Below, piece by piece: positions 1-7,685 of a DNA stretch of 29,291 bases. The position numbers and the translations under genes were made by a program. The stretch's first letter is position 1. The number at the start of each line of letters is the position of its first letter. The DNA lies in the NCBI GenBank assembly GCA_964562905.1, contig CAZLVG010000008.1, positions 1-29,291 of the forward strand, written 5' to 3'. This DNA is from CAYSWF01 sp964562905 (GTDB lineage Bacteria > Patescibacteriota > Andersenbacteria > UBA10190). The notes under the pieces are model-generated. The model worked only from the letters and a program-made list of their open reading frames with translations. It did not search any database and was not told the DNA's origin.

Positions 1-1
1 G

Positions 2-304
2 TCGGGCGGGATGAAGCGGCGACTGGTGATCGCCCGGGCGCTGATCAGCGACCCGGACATGCTGGTATTGGACGAGGCTACCAGCGCTCTGGACGCGGCC
101 TCGGAGCGCCAGGTGCAGGCGGCGATTGACAGCGTGATCCGGAACCGGACGGCGCTGGTAATCGCTCACCGTTTGTCTGCGGTGGTAAACGCGGATCTTA
201 TTTACGTTATGCACGAAGGAAGGATAGCGGAAAAAGGCCGCCATAGTGAGTTGCTTAGGCGGGACGGCATATACAGGCATCTCTGGGAGCTGCAGACAGT
301 ATAG
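2..304 (+). CDS. ABC exporter ATPase domain, C-terminal fragment (MsbA-like)
   Basis: The gene is cut by the window start. The frame is open from base 2, before the internal ATG at base 11, and begins inside the ABC signature (SGGMKRR, the C-terminal part of LSGGQ). Then follow the Walker B and D-loop (MLVLDEATSALD), the H-loop (VIAHRLS) and a C-terminal tail with DGIYRHLWELQ. This order and the tail are typical of ABC exporters that carry a membrane domain fused to the ATPase, such as MsbA and lipid or glycolipid flippases. Only about 100 residues are present, so the membrane domain and the substrate cannot be judged. It lies 70 bp upstream of a sugar epimerase on the same strand, so a role in exporting the glycan or its lipid-linked precursor is plausible but inferred. 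Confidence 0.9.
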   Translation, partial: SGGMKRRLVIARALISDPDMLVLDEATSALDAASERQVQAAIDSVIRNRTALVIAHRLSAVVNADLIYVMHEGRIAEKGRHSELLRRDGIYRHLWELQTV

Positions 305-374
305 CCGGTAGATGTTAAGTAAGTGCCGGAAGTTTGTTATTTGCGGCTAATACGTGTTAATTACTTAATAAGAT

Positions 375-1337
375 ATGAACGACGGCATGAAAGTACTGGT
401 GGCAGGCGGCGCCGGCTATATAGGCGGCGCCGTAGTTGACGCTTTACTAGCTAGAAATATTCCCTGCACCGTGTATGATAATCTTCTGTATGAGCACCAG
501 TACCTGAAGCTGGTGGATTTCATACGCGGCGACATCAGAGACACCGGCAAGTTAAAAAAAGTCCTGCCGGGGTACAGCCATGTTATTTGGCTGGCCGCTG
601 TGGTGGGAGACGCGGCTTGCCGGATACGGCCCGATTTAACATCGGCGGTAAATACAGAGGCAGTTAAATGGCTGGCCGCTAATTATGACGGCCGCGTTAT
701 CTTTCCTTCCACCTGCTCTGTTTACGGGCGAAGCAGACATTTGATTAGTGAAAACAGCGCGGTAAATCCACTGTCTCATTACGCCAGAACCAAACTGGAA
801 GCCGAGGCATACTTACAGCAACCGCGCCATCTAATTTTAAGACTGGGGACAGTTTTCGGTGTTGGCGACACTAATTCGCGGTTGCGCATGGACCTGGTGG
901 TGAATTATATGACTGCTTCGGCGCTGACGAAAGGTAAGCTATCCGTGTGCGGAGGTACGCAGTGGCGGCCCCTGATACACGTCAAAGACTTGGCTAAGGC
1001 CATGGTGGATAATTTAGACAAAAAGACACACGGCGTGCACAATTTAAGCGCTGTTAACCTGCAAATTAAGGACTTGGCGGAGATTGTGCGCGGCGCAACC
1101 GGCTGCGCGGTAGAGCATACACCAGGACAGTTTGAAGACCAGCGAAATTACCGTGTATCCAATAAAAAATCCTTGGCCAGCGGAGTTTTTACACTGCCCA
1201 AAGTCCGGAACATACAGTTTGGGGTGGGGGAAATTGCCGATTTGATTGGTTCCGGCAGGATTAAATACACGGACAATGATATATATTTTAATGAAAGGCA
1301 TATAGCCAATCTTTATAGGCAAAAGGAATTTGTATAG
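375..1337 (+). CDS. NAD-dependent epimerase/dehydratase (extended SDR)
   Basis: A 320-residue extended short-chain dehydrogenase acting on a nucleotide sugar. The nucleotide-binding loop GGAGYIGG is near residues 11-18, the substrate-side Ser/Thr lies in the STCSVYG stretch near 112-118, and the catalytic Tyr-x3-Lys is YARTK at 136-140. These support an intact active site. The C-terminus (NDIYFNERHIANLY) resembles that of the SDR at 24105-25115, and the two look like members of one subfamily. The substrate cannot be assigned. An alternative ATG lies four codons in (387); neither start has a strong ribosome-binding site. It overlaps or abuts the cupin gene downstream, consistent with an operon for making a modified sugar nucleotide. 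Confidence 0.88.
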   Translation: MNDGMKVLVAGGAGYIGGAVVDALLARNIPCTVYDNLLYEHQYLKLVDFIRGDIRDTGKLKKVLPGYSHVIWLAAVVGDAACRIRPDLTSAVNTEAVKWLAANYDGRVIFPSTCSVYGRSRHLISENSAVNPLSHYARTKLEAEAYLQQPRHLILRLGTVFGVGDTNSRLRMDLVVNYMTASALTKGKLSVCGGTQWRPLIHVKDLAKAMVDNLDKKTHGVHNLSAVNLQIKDLAEIVRGATGCAVEHTPGQFEDQRNYRVSNKKSLASGVFTLPKVRNIQFGVGEIADLIGSGRIKYTDNDIYFNERHIANLYRQKEFV

Positions 1338-1350
1338 AAAACCACAACTG

Positions 1351-1770
1351 ATGGAGGGAGGCGTTGCTCTTGACGAACGAGGGCGGACATCTTTCGTCAA
1401 CGGGTTTCGCTTTGAGAATATCAGGCGTTTTTACATAGTCCAGAACCACCGCGTTGACACTGTAAGGGCCTGGCACGGCCACCTGCGGGAAGAAAAATAT
1501 GTGTATGTTGCGGCGGGACGGGCCATTGTGGCCGCTGCCGGGCTGGCGGAAGACGGACGCCTGGACAGTAACGCCGAAATATTTCGTTATGTCATGTCTT
1601 CTCAAGAGCCCCAGGTTTTGTACCTACCGGCTGGCATGGCTAACGGCTGGAGAGCGCTGGAGGATGGAACCAGGTTGATTTTTTTCTCCACATTGTCACT
1701 GGAGGAAACAAAAATGGACGACTTCAGATTCCCGCACGATTTCCTGGGCATGGAAGTATGGCAGGCTTAA
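1351..1770 (+). CDS. Cupin sugar 3,5-epimerase-like protein (RmlC/WxcM type)
   Basis: A small protein of about 139 residues with a single cupin barrel. The stretch AWHGHLREEKYVYVAAGRA and the later YLPAGMANGWRALEDG resemble dTDP-4-dehydrorhamnose 3,5-epimerase and WxcM-like proteins. These enzymes epimerise or isomerise 4-keto-6-deoxy nucleotide sugars in the cytoplasm. I chose ATG 1351 because the following residues (MEGGVALDERG) look like a family N-terminus. A TTG at 1330 would extend it by seven residues and overlap the upstream gene. The 3' end overlaps the next gene by 13 bp, suggesting coupled translation. The exact reaction is not assignable. Confidence 0.75.
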   Translation: MEGGVALDERGRTSFVNGFRFENIRRFYIVQNHRVDTVRAWHGHLREEKYVYVAAGRAIVAAAGLAEDGRLDSNAEIFRYVMSSQEPQVLYLPAGMANGWRALEDGTRLIFFSTLSLEETKMDDFRFPHDFLGMEVWQA

Positions 1771-2645
1771 AAAAAGTGTTGCTTTTAGGCGGTACGGGGA
1801 TGCTGGGAAACGGCATTTACAGTGTGCTGAAGGACAAGTGCGAGATGACGGTGACAGTCCGCGACGAGGAGGAGCAAAAGATATTAGAAGAGGCTTATCC
1901 TTCGGTTAAAAATCATACCGTACGGCACCTGGAGCTGGAGCCTGTTTATAACGATTACGCGAATAAACGGGGAGATCCCGGTGATTACTTACAAACATTT
2001 CTGGACGGGATTGGCGAGGTAGATTGTGTGATAAACGCGATTGGCGTTATCATACCGCACTCTCTTAACAATCCGGCGTTGACGTTTTTTATTAACGGGG
2101 CTTTCCCTCACATTTTAGCCGGGATTTTCAAGAACAAGCTTATCCACGTAACAACAGATTGCGTTTTCAACGGCCAGGAAGGTTTTCCCTACGACGAAAA
2201 TTCGCCCCCGACCCCGGTTGATATTTACGGGCTGTCGAAAAGCCTGGGCGAGCCGCGCGGGTGTCTTACGCTGCGCACGTCACTCATCGGGCGCGAAATA
2301 CAAGGCTTTGCCAGTCTCCTGGAATGGTTTTTGCGGCAGAAGGGAAAGACGATACATGGCTTTACCGGCCACTTTTGGAACGGGGTTACCAACAAGCAGT
2401 TCGCTGACATTTGCCTGCAAATAATGGAAGACAGAGATAAATTTTCCGACCAAGGGCTATTTCATGTATTCTCAAACACCGTTTCCAAATACGATATGCT
2501 GATAAGGTTTCGCGAGAAATTTAATATTGACTGCGAGATAATCGCGGATAACTCAAAAGGGTTGAATCGCACTTTGAGCACGGTTTGTGATTTGCGCGAA
2601 AAGCTTGATATAGCCAGTTTTGAGGCAGCAGTGGAGGATTTATAG
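1758..2645 (+). CDS. RmlD-like nucleotide-sugar reductase (SDR)
   Basis: A 295-residue protein of the dTDP-4-dehydrorhamnose reductase type. The N-terminal Rossmann loop is LLGGTGMLGNG, an INAIGV segment follows, then HVTTDCVFNGQEG and YGLSKSLGE with the Tyr-x3-Lys pair. The TTDCVF(N/S)G and YG.SK.LGE signatures are characteristic of RmlD and its relatives that reduce 4-keto-6-deoxy sugars. It sits between a cupin protein and a 2-epimerase. The same pairing of an RmlD-like reductase with a WecB-family 2-epimerase is known from UDP-L-QuiNAc/L-FucNAc pathways, so a deoxy-amino-sugar product is a reasonable inference. No 4,6-dehydratase is recognisable next to it. It overlaps its upstream neighbour by 13 bp. 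Confidence 0.8.
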   Translation: MAGLKKVLLLGGTGMLGNGIYSVLKDKCEMTVTVRDEEEQKILEEAYPSVKNHTVRHLELEPVYNDYANKRGDPGDYLQTFLDGIGEVDCVINAIGVIIPHSLNNPALTFFINGAFPHILAGIFKNKLIHVTTDCVFNGQEGFPYDENSPPTPVDIYGLSKSLGEPRGCLTLRTSLIGREIQGFASLLEWFLRQKGKTIHGFTGHFWNGVTNKQFADICLQIMEDRDKFSDQGLFHVFSNTVSKYDMLIRFREKFNIDCEIIADNSKGLNRTLSTVCDLREKLDIASFEAAVEDL

Positions 2646-2647
2646 TT

Positions 2648-3847
2648 ATGAAGAAGTTTAAGCTCGTAACCCTGTTGGGCATAAGACCCGACATTATCCG
2701 GATGCACAAGTTAATCAGGATGCTTGACGAAGGCCAGGATCAGCATAATTACCGCCATATATTCGTGCATTCCGGGCAGCACTTTGATTACGAACTGGAT
2801 AAGGTTTTTTATGAGGAGCTTAGGGTCCGCCATCCAGACATTAACCTGGCTCTGGGCGCGGACTTGAAAGCAGAAGGAAGAACAGGCCCGGCACACCAGG
2901 CCGCGCGTTTGTTCGCGCGCGTTGATCAGTTGATAGACGAAATAAAGCCGGATGCCATTTTATATCTCGGGGACACGAATACAACCGCTTCCTCCCTGGT
3001 AGCGGCTGTCAAAAACGTACCGGTGATACACATTGAAGCCGGCGGCCGCAGTTTTGACTGGCGCATGCCTGAAGAAAAAAACAGGCTTACCATCGACCAC
3101 ATGTCTGACGCGCTGTACGTATATCTGGACCGCTACCAAGAAATATTGTTACACGAGGGTATTGCGCCTTCCAGGATTACGGTGGTAGGCAATATCATTA
3201 CGGACGCCATAAAAGAATTTAACCTCTTGGCCGGCCAAAGAAAGGCCGCGGAAAAATTGGGCGTCAAAAAAGCGCCCTACGCTCTATGCACCTTGCACCG
3301 GCAGGAGAATGTGGACGATAAAGACGTTTTAGTCAGAAAAACAAAAGATCTGATACGCCTGGCGCGGGAATTGACGGTGGTCTGGCCGGTTATGCCGCGG
3401 GCGCGAAAGAAACTTGAGGAATATAACTTATTACCTGCGTTGCAAAAATCTGAAATAATCAGAACCAAGCCCCTGGGCTTTTTGGATTTCATGAATCTGG
3501 AGCAAAACGCCAAACTTATTGTCACAGATTCCGGCACTGTGCAGGAAGAAGCTCTGATTATGGGCGTACCTTGCCTGGTTATCCGGCGCTCAACTGAACG
3601 GCCGGAGACGATTGAGGCGGGAGCAACTGTTATGTCTGACACTGATTTATATAGCCACGCCCTGGCGGCCATGAACATGGAAACGGGTTGGGACAGAAGC
3701 GTGCTAAATCCCGGAGGCGGCAGCCCGAGTGAGAGAATTTACCATGATCTTATGAGTAAAATCAGTGATGGTTTTTTTGGGCAATCGCGTGACTATGAAT
3801 TTTTAAAAGATAATCCTTTTGTTCCGGAATGTTACGGAAAAAAGTAA
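2648..3847 (+). CDS. UDP-GlcNAc 2-epimerase family, non-hydrolysing (WecB/WbjD-like)
   Basis: A 399-residue cytoplasmic enzyme that inverts C2 of a UDP-HexNAc. Recognisable family motifs in order: GIRPDIIRM (usually GTRPEIIK), HSGQHFD, GDTNTTASSL, HIEAGGRSFDWRMPEEKNR, TLHRQENVD, SGTVQEEA and RRSTERPE. Full length matches the family. It starts two bases after the RmlD-like gene stops. That context fits the WbjD/WbvD type used for L-FucNAc or L-QuiNAc as well as WecB (ManNAc); sequence alone does not separate them. The EAGGRSFDW variant of the usual EAGLRSFD stretch is noteworthy. Confidence 0.92.
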   Translation: MKKFKLVTLLGIRPDIIRMHKLIRMLDEGQDQHNYRHIFVHSGQHFDYELDKVFYEELRVRHPDINLALGADLKAEGRTGPAHQAARLFARVDQLIDEIKPDAILYLGDTNTTASSLVAAVKNVPVIHIEAGGRSFDWRMPEEKNRLTIDHMSDALYVYLDRYQEILLHEGIAPSRITVVGNIITDAIKEFNLLAGQRKAAEKLGVKKAPYALCTLHRQENVDDKDVLVRKTKDLIRLARELTVVWPVMPRARKKLEEYNLLPALQKSEIIRTKPLGFLDFMNLEQNAKLIVTDSGTVQEEALIMGVPCLVIRRSTERPETIEAGATVMSDTDLYSHALAAMNMETGWDRSVLNPGGGSPSERIYHDLMSKISDGFFGQSRDYEFLKDNPFVPECYGKK

Positions 3848-3857
3848 TAGGTAATTT

Positions 3858-4691
3858 ATGAAGGCTGGCATAAAAACACCTCTCATCACGGTAGGCGTAG
3901 CTCATTTCAGGGACGTGGATTTTGTATTGAACAGCCTGCATTGCCTGCGGCAACTGACGCGGAACCCGTATAAGGTTCTGATCCGTGACAATAATTCGGG
4001 TAGGCGTTGCCTTCGCCGCCTGGAGACAGGGGCCAAGAAATATGACAATGTGTATATTTACAGCGCCGGCAAGGATTTTAATTTGAGAGGAGGGCTGGCT
4101 CACGGTACCGCTCTTAATGACTTGGTCAGCAGAATAGAAACGCCTTACGGCGCAATTCTGGATGCCGACTGCACGTGGCTGATTAAGGGATGGGACCGGA
4201 TATTGCTGGATAGACTGGATGAACAAGTAAAGATAATCGGGACGCAAACAACGCTGGAAGAAAGGCAGGATTTTCCTTTTATTTACGGCGTGTTGTTTGA
4301 GACGGAAGTTATGAAAGACTTAAATATTGACTTCAGGCCCAGGAAAGAGCCGTATGTCCGCGATACGGCCTGGGAGATGAAAGAAAAATACATTAAGGCC
4401 GGTTATCGGGGAGTTGTAATCCCAATAAAGAACACGCGCACTTATAAGAAGGGGCCGTTTCGCGACGTCATATGCACGGAGTTTTATTTAGAGGGCTTCA
4501 ATCATATTTTCGCTTCCCACTTTGGCCGGGGCTCCACGCTGGGCTCGGCCAAGTACCAGAAAGGCGCGAGTCTGGCCAGCTTTCTCTACCGGCTTCCGGT
4601 ACTTGGCCGCCTGCCCCGGCAGTGGAAAGGACAGAGCGAAAGAAAGAAGTGGATTAAGATATGCCGCAACATAGCGGACAGCCAGATATAA
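3858..4691 (+). CDS. Glycosyltransferase family 2-like protein
   Basis: A 277-residue protein with a GT-A-type start (LITVGVAHFRDVDFVLNSL), a nucleotide-sugar region with IRDNNSG, and a DxD-type acidic motif in GAILDADCTWLIKGWD near residues 95-110. The second half (RGSTLGSAKYQKG and a basic C-terminus) is not familiar. It probably transfers a sugar from a nucleotide donor at the cytoplasmic membrane face, but it is a divergent member and neither donor nor acceptor can be named. It lies 10 bp after the 2-epimerase and 9 bp before a methyltransferase, so it is likely in the same transcription unit. Confidence 0.7.
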   Translation: MKAGIKTPLITVGVAHFRDVDFVLNSLHCLRQLTRNPYKVLIRDNNSGRRCLRRLETGAKKYDNVYIYSAGKDFNLRGGLAHGTALNDLVSRIETPYGAILDADCTWLIKGWDRILLDRLDEQVKIIGTQTTLEERQDFPFIYGVLFETEVMKDLNIDFRPRKEPYVRDTAWEMKEKYIKAGYRGVVIPIKNTRTYKKGPFRDVICTEFYLEGFNHIFASHFGRGSTLGSAKYQKGASLASFLYRLPVLGRLPRQWKGQSERKKWIKICRNIADSQI

Positions 4692-4700
4692 AAATCTTCC

Positions 4701-5372
4701 GTGTTTAATTTCAACTATTACTTGTGGGCCTCCTACCGCCGGCGGATGCTGGATGGCTTGCAGCGGCGGCACAAACATTTATATACCGGTGTGGTACTGG
4801 ACATCGGCGGCCGGGACCGGGGAGCGTTTAAAAAGCCCAGGGATAAAGTTGACCGGTGGATATTCGTTGACAGCGAGACGAGCAGAAATCCTGAAATAGT
4901 GGCTGACGTGGCTAACATGGACATGGTGGGCGACGACAGCGTCGACGTAGTCAACGCTATTGAATTGTTTGAGCATGTGGCCCGGCCTGAAGCCGGCTTA
5001 AGAGAATGTTATCGGGTTCTTAAGAGGGGCGGGGTTATGCTGCTGTCAGCTCCTTTCCTGGCGGCGGTGCACGCGGACCCGTCAGACTATCAGCGGTGGA
5101 CTGAAGCTAAGTGGAGGCGGGAGCTGGAAATAGCCGGTTTTGCCGTGGAACGGTGTGTGGTTATGGGCCGGTTCTTTACTCATGTCATGGAAGCTAAAAA
5201 AACTTTGGTTAAGCGGCTGCCGCGCGTGTTCAGAACGGCCGTGCAGCTGGCCGCCTACCCGCTTATGGACCTGATAGCGCGTCTTGACAACACCAGTTGG
5301 GTGGCTAGGGACGACAAGCTGAAATCATTCCACGGCGGATACTTTATAGTGGCGCGCAAGTTCGCCTCTTAA
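4701..5372 (+). CDS. Class I SAM-dependent methyltransferase
   Basis: A 223-residue Rossmann methyltransferase with a GTG start. Motif I is VLDIGGRDRG (about 33-42), followed by an acidic residue in FVDSE, then NAIELFEHVARPE and LKRGGVMLLSAPF, the order seen in Methyltransf_11 proteins. In a glycan locus such enzymes usually O- or N-methylate a sugar or a terminal cap. No membrane segment is obvious. It converges on the next gene: the two stop codons overlap inside the palindromic CTTAAG at 5368-5373, leaving no room for a terminator between them. Confidence 0.8.
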   Translation: MFNFNYYLWASYRRRMLDGLQRRHKHLYTGVVLDIGGRDRGAFKKPRDKVDRWIFVDSETSRNPEIVADVANMDMVGDDSVDVVNAIELFEHVARPEAGLRECYRVLKRGGVMLLSAPFLAAVHADPSDYQRWTEAKWRRELEIAGFAVERCVVMGRFFTHVMEAKKTLVKRLPRVFRTAVQLAAYPLMDLIARLDNTSWVARDDKLKSFHGGYFIVARKFAS

Positions 5373-6511
5373 GTCCGGTTTAGCAGCCGCAGCCGGACGC
5401 GCATCTTAGCGATTTTGGTTTTGGCGGCAAAATTTATCCGCGAGGGGCAGTAGCGGCCTTCGGCCGCGTGGCGGTGGATTTTTTGGGCGAAAGCCAGGTA
5501 TTGCTTAGCCGCCTGGGCTATGGTAAAGCGGGGCAGGTTTTGCTGGTAGGCGGGAAGATTTCGAGCCACCAGGTCAATTTTTTGGATGACGTCCGCCTGT
5601 CCTTCAAAAAGCTCGCCGCCGCCTTGAACCAGCTCCGGATGGCCTCCGCTGCGTAAGGCTGCGGCGGGCAGGCCGCAGCTTATGGCTTCTATTAAAGCGT
5701 TGGAGCAGGGGTCGTTGCGGGAGGCGGTAAGGTAAATATCATGCTGGCGCAGCAGGCCGGCCAACTGACGGGGCGGCACCGGCTTGACATGCCTGATATT
5801 TTGAAACTCAACGGGACTGTTGCCGGCAAAAATCATAGTATAGCGGGAAAAGTCCAGGTTTTGATCCAGATACCGGTAAACGTCAAAGCCCTTGCGCGGA
5901 TTGGCAGACCAGGAGGTGGCGATGAGCTTTGTTCTTTTGGCCACCTGCTGGAGTGAACCTGCTCGCTCATTCTCGGCCGCTCCAGCGGCGGCCTCCGAGG
6001 GTCGAGGCTTCCTCGCCCCTCGCTGCGCTCGGGGATCAAGCCGAGGGGACCTCTCAATCCGCTCACAGAGCACTCCACTAGGTGGCTGGCTAGTGAATAT
6101 CTCTGGATCCGCCGCGTTGTGAATGATTGTTTGGTAAGGGGCGTTGATTTGAGCAATTTTGTTGTTCTTGGTTTTTGACCAGTTAGATTGGTAGATTACC
6201 CCATCGGCAAAGATGTTGATGAACTTGTACAGGGCGTAGTCAAGTCTGGAGTTGATGCCGCGGATGAGGGAGATGGGCCCGTCAATGCGGGCGATAATAA
6301 TTTTATTCGGCTGGCGCGATTTGATTTCGGGCACCTGCTTTAACAACCACGGCAGGTTTCCGGGATTCATGTTTACGATAACGCTTCGCGCGTCTGACGG
6401 TTTTTCAGCGTAGTTATTTTGACGGAGCAGCTGGCGGCGCAGTGCCCGCAAAAACTGATTGCCGCCGCCCCACGGCCCCTGCTTAAACGGATACAGTACG
6501 TGCAGCAGCAT
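5369..6511 (-). CDS. Glycosyltransferase family 4 with in-frame palindromic insertion
   Basis: A 380-residue GT-B protein. The N-terminal lobe starts LLHVLYPFKQGPWGGGNQFL and includes ARIDGP and VIYQSNWSK. The C-terminal lobe begins near LIATSWSANPRKGFDVY and carries the donor-site region ASRNDPCSNALIEAISCGLP. It resembles the GT4 at 11646-12644 along its length. Residues 145-188 (Arg/Ala/Glu-rich, SGVLCERIERSP to AGSLQ) have no counterpart there; they are encoded by a palindromic insert at 5949-6077 that keeps frame. The insert sits between the two lobes, where it may be tolerated. Its start overlaps the next upstream gene by 29 bp. It probably adds a sugar to the membrane-linked glycan; donor unknown. 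Confidence 0.82.
   Translation of the reverse strand: MLLHVLYPFKQGPWGGGNQFLRALRRQLLRQNNYAEKPSDARSVIVNMNPGNLPWLLKQVPEIKSRQPNKIIIARIDGPISLIRGINSRLDYALYKFINIFADGVIYQSNWSKTKNNKIAQINAPYQTIIHNAADPEIFTSQPPSGVLCERIERSPRLDPRAQRGARKPRPSEAAAGAAENERAGSLQQVAKRTKLIATSWSANPRKGFDVYRYLDQNLDFSRYTMIFAGNSPVEFQNIRHVKPVPPRQLAGLLRQHDIYLTASRNDPCSNALIEAISCGLPAAALRSGGHPELVQGGGELFEGQADVIQKIDLVARNLPAYQQNLPRFTIAQAAKQYLAFAQKIHRHAAEGRYCPSRINFAAKTKIAKMRVRLRLLNRT
5949..6077. repeat. Intragenic palindromic element, 129 bp, in frame
   Basis: The segment is bounded by inverted 7-mers, TGGAGTG at 5949-5955 and CACTCCA at 6071-6077. Inside, on the minus strand, an arm GGCCGC and its partner GCGGCC form a stem with flanking CTCGG/GAG pairing, and a CCCC/GGGG pair encloses a short GC-rich loop. 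The length is 43 codons exactly, so the host glycosyltransferase frame is preserved. The encoded peptide is rich in Arg, Ala, Glu and Pro and looks like no domain. The arrangement recalls the Rickettsia palindromic elements that insert in frame in genes, though no homology to them is claimed. Confidence 0.7.
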
Positions 6512-7496
6512 ATTCCTTTATTACATCAGCAAAGAATTTTTCATAGCGGGGTATTACCTGCCCGCATTCGTAAGACAGCGCGGTCTGGTAATGCTGATCC
6601 AATACTTCAGGATATGGCAGGTTTAACCTCTTCGCGGCCTGGCGCGGGTCGGAGAAAATGACTCGTGGCGATAAGACGTCCGCCATCCCCACATAAGTAG
6701 AATAAATTTTGGTGCGCGTGGCCATGGCTTCCAGAATGGCCTGCGGTCCGCCCTCGTGGCGGGAGGTAACCAGATAATAGTCAAGACAGTTGTACAGCTC
6801 GTTCATGGCGCCGTACGGCATATGCCCGAAGCTGCGGTGGGGAACAGATTTAGCCGACAGGCGGCTTTCTACATAGTGGCGGCGCGGTCCCGTCAGGACT
6901 ACGAATACTTTGTTCCTGTCCAGTTTTTCCAGGGTGTCGCATAATATGTCCGGCCCTTTTTCCAATTTAGGGGAGACAAGATCGGCTTCAGTGTCACGTT
7001 GAAAACTGCCAATAATGGTTTTGTCCGCCGGCAAGTCGTGTTTCAGCCGCGCCTTTCGCCGCCGGGCGGAAGAAAGCGGAAAATACTCTCTGGTATCAAT
7101 CCAGTAAGGCATAATTTTTATGGGCTTGGTCGTGAACTTCCTGATATAAGGGAGGTTAATTGGGGATGATGTCTGCCAATAATCGGTAAGCCGGTCAAGA
7201 AGTTCGATCCGGGGAAGCCAGACATTTTTTTTGGAAGGTGTTAAGTGGTGGACAGTAGTTACGATCGGTACCTGCCTTATGCTCCTCCGGCGGTTTACCA
7301 GCTGCGGCAAGAAGCGAGCAGCTGCCTCGGGGAGGTTCAGCAGAGAAAAGAGACGGTTGTAGTAGGAAAAAATCCAGATCAGTTCAGCTTTGGCAGGCGT
7401 GTCCGTAAAATCCAACTTAGTGTAGCGGGTGAATTGATTAATCGCATTTTTGGGATACCAGTTACTTGCCGTATCGGCCAGGGCAAATATATTCAT
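6483..7496 (-). CDS. Glycosyltransferase family 4
   Basis: A 337-residue GT-B glycosyltransferase. The C-terminal lobe shows the donor-binding E-x7-E region SRHEGGPQAILEAMATR, preceded by FVVLTGPRRHYVESRL and YNCLDYYLVTS. The N-terminal lobe contains IVTTVHHLTP and PINLPYIRKF, typical acceptor-side elements. No signal peptide or membrane span is visible, so it likely acts at the cytoplasmic face. It sits 19 bp downstream of the DUF5989-like gene and overlaps the start of the next GT4, forming a four-gene minus-strand unit. Donor and linkage are unknown. Confidence 0.85.
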   Translation of the reverse strand: MNIFALADTASNWYPKNAINQFTRYTKLDFTDTPAKAELIWIFSYYNRLFSLLNLPEAAARFLPQLVNRRRSIRQVPIVTTVHHLTPSKKNVWLPRIELLDRLTDYWQTSSPINLPYIRKFTTKPIKIMPYWIDTREYFPLSSARRRKARLKHDLPADKTIIGSFQRDTEADLVSPKLEKGPDILCDTLEKLDRNKVFVVLTGPRRHYVESRLSAKSVPHRSFGHMPYGAMNELYNCLDYYLVTSRHEGGPQAILEAMATRTKIYSTYVGMADVLSPRVIFSDPRQAAKRLNLPYPEVLDQHYQTALSYECGQVIPRYEKFFADVIKEYAAARTVSV

Positions 7497-7515
7497 CAGA
7501 TATTATTGCGACTCC

Positions 7516-7674
7516 TCAAAATAATGTGTAAATGAGCGGGGCCAGTGTTGAACTTTCCGCGAACACCAGAAAAATGCCCAGCAGCAACAGGAAAGTAACT
7601 ATGGGCAGCAGCCACCATTTCTTTTGGTGTTTTATAAACTCCCAGAATTCAGCCAGTATGCTTAACTTGGACAT
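7516..7674 (-). CDS. Small single-span membrane protein, DUF5989-like
   Basis: A 52-residue gene, easily missed for its size, starting at the ATG complementary to 7672-7674 and ending in TGA at 7516-7518. The protein begins MSKLSILAEFWEFIKHQKKW, continues with WWLLP and one long hydrophobic segment (about residues 22-39), and ends STLAPLIYTLF. The E-F-W-E-F...KKWWLLP start and the APLIYTLF end fit DUF5989, a family of about 50 residues that I recall being found beside NodU/CmcH-type carbamoyltransferases and SxtJ proteins. Here the carbamoyltransferase and SxtJ-like genes lie just across a divergent promoter region. It is 11 bp from the SGNH gene and 19 bp from the GT4. A role as a membrane partner of the carbamoylation machinery is inference. 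Confidence 0.85.
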   Translation of the reverse strand: MSKLSILAEFWEFIKHQKKWWLLPIVTFLLLLGIFLVFAESSTLAPLIYTLF

Positions 7675-7685
7675 GACAAGCAAGG

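Noticed and set aside
5833..6156. 107-codon minus-strand frame across the palindromic element
   Set aside because: It is a shadow in another frame of the GT4 gene; its basic, low-complexity product comes from the palindromic element and has no family features.
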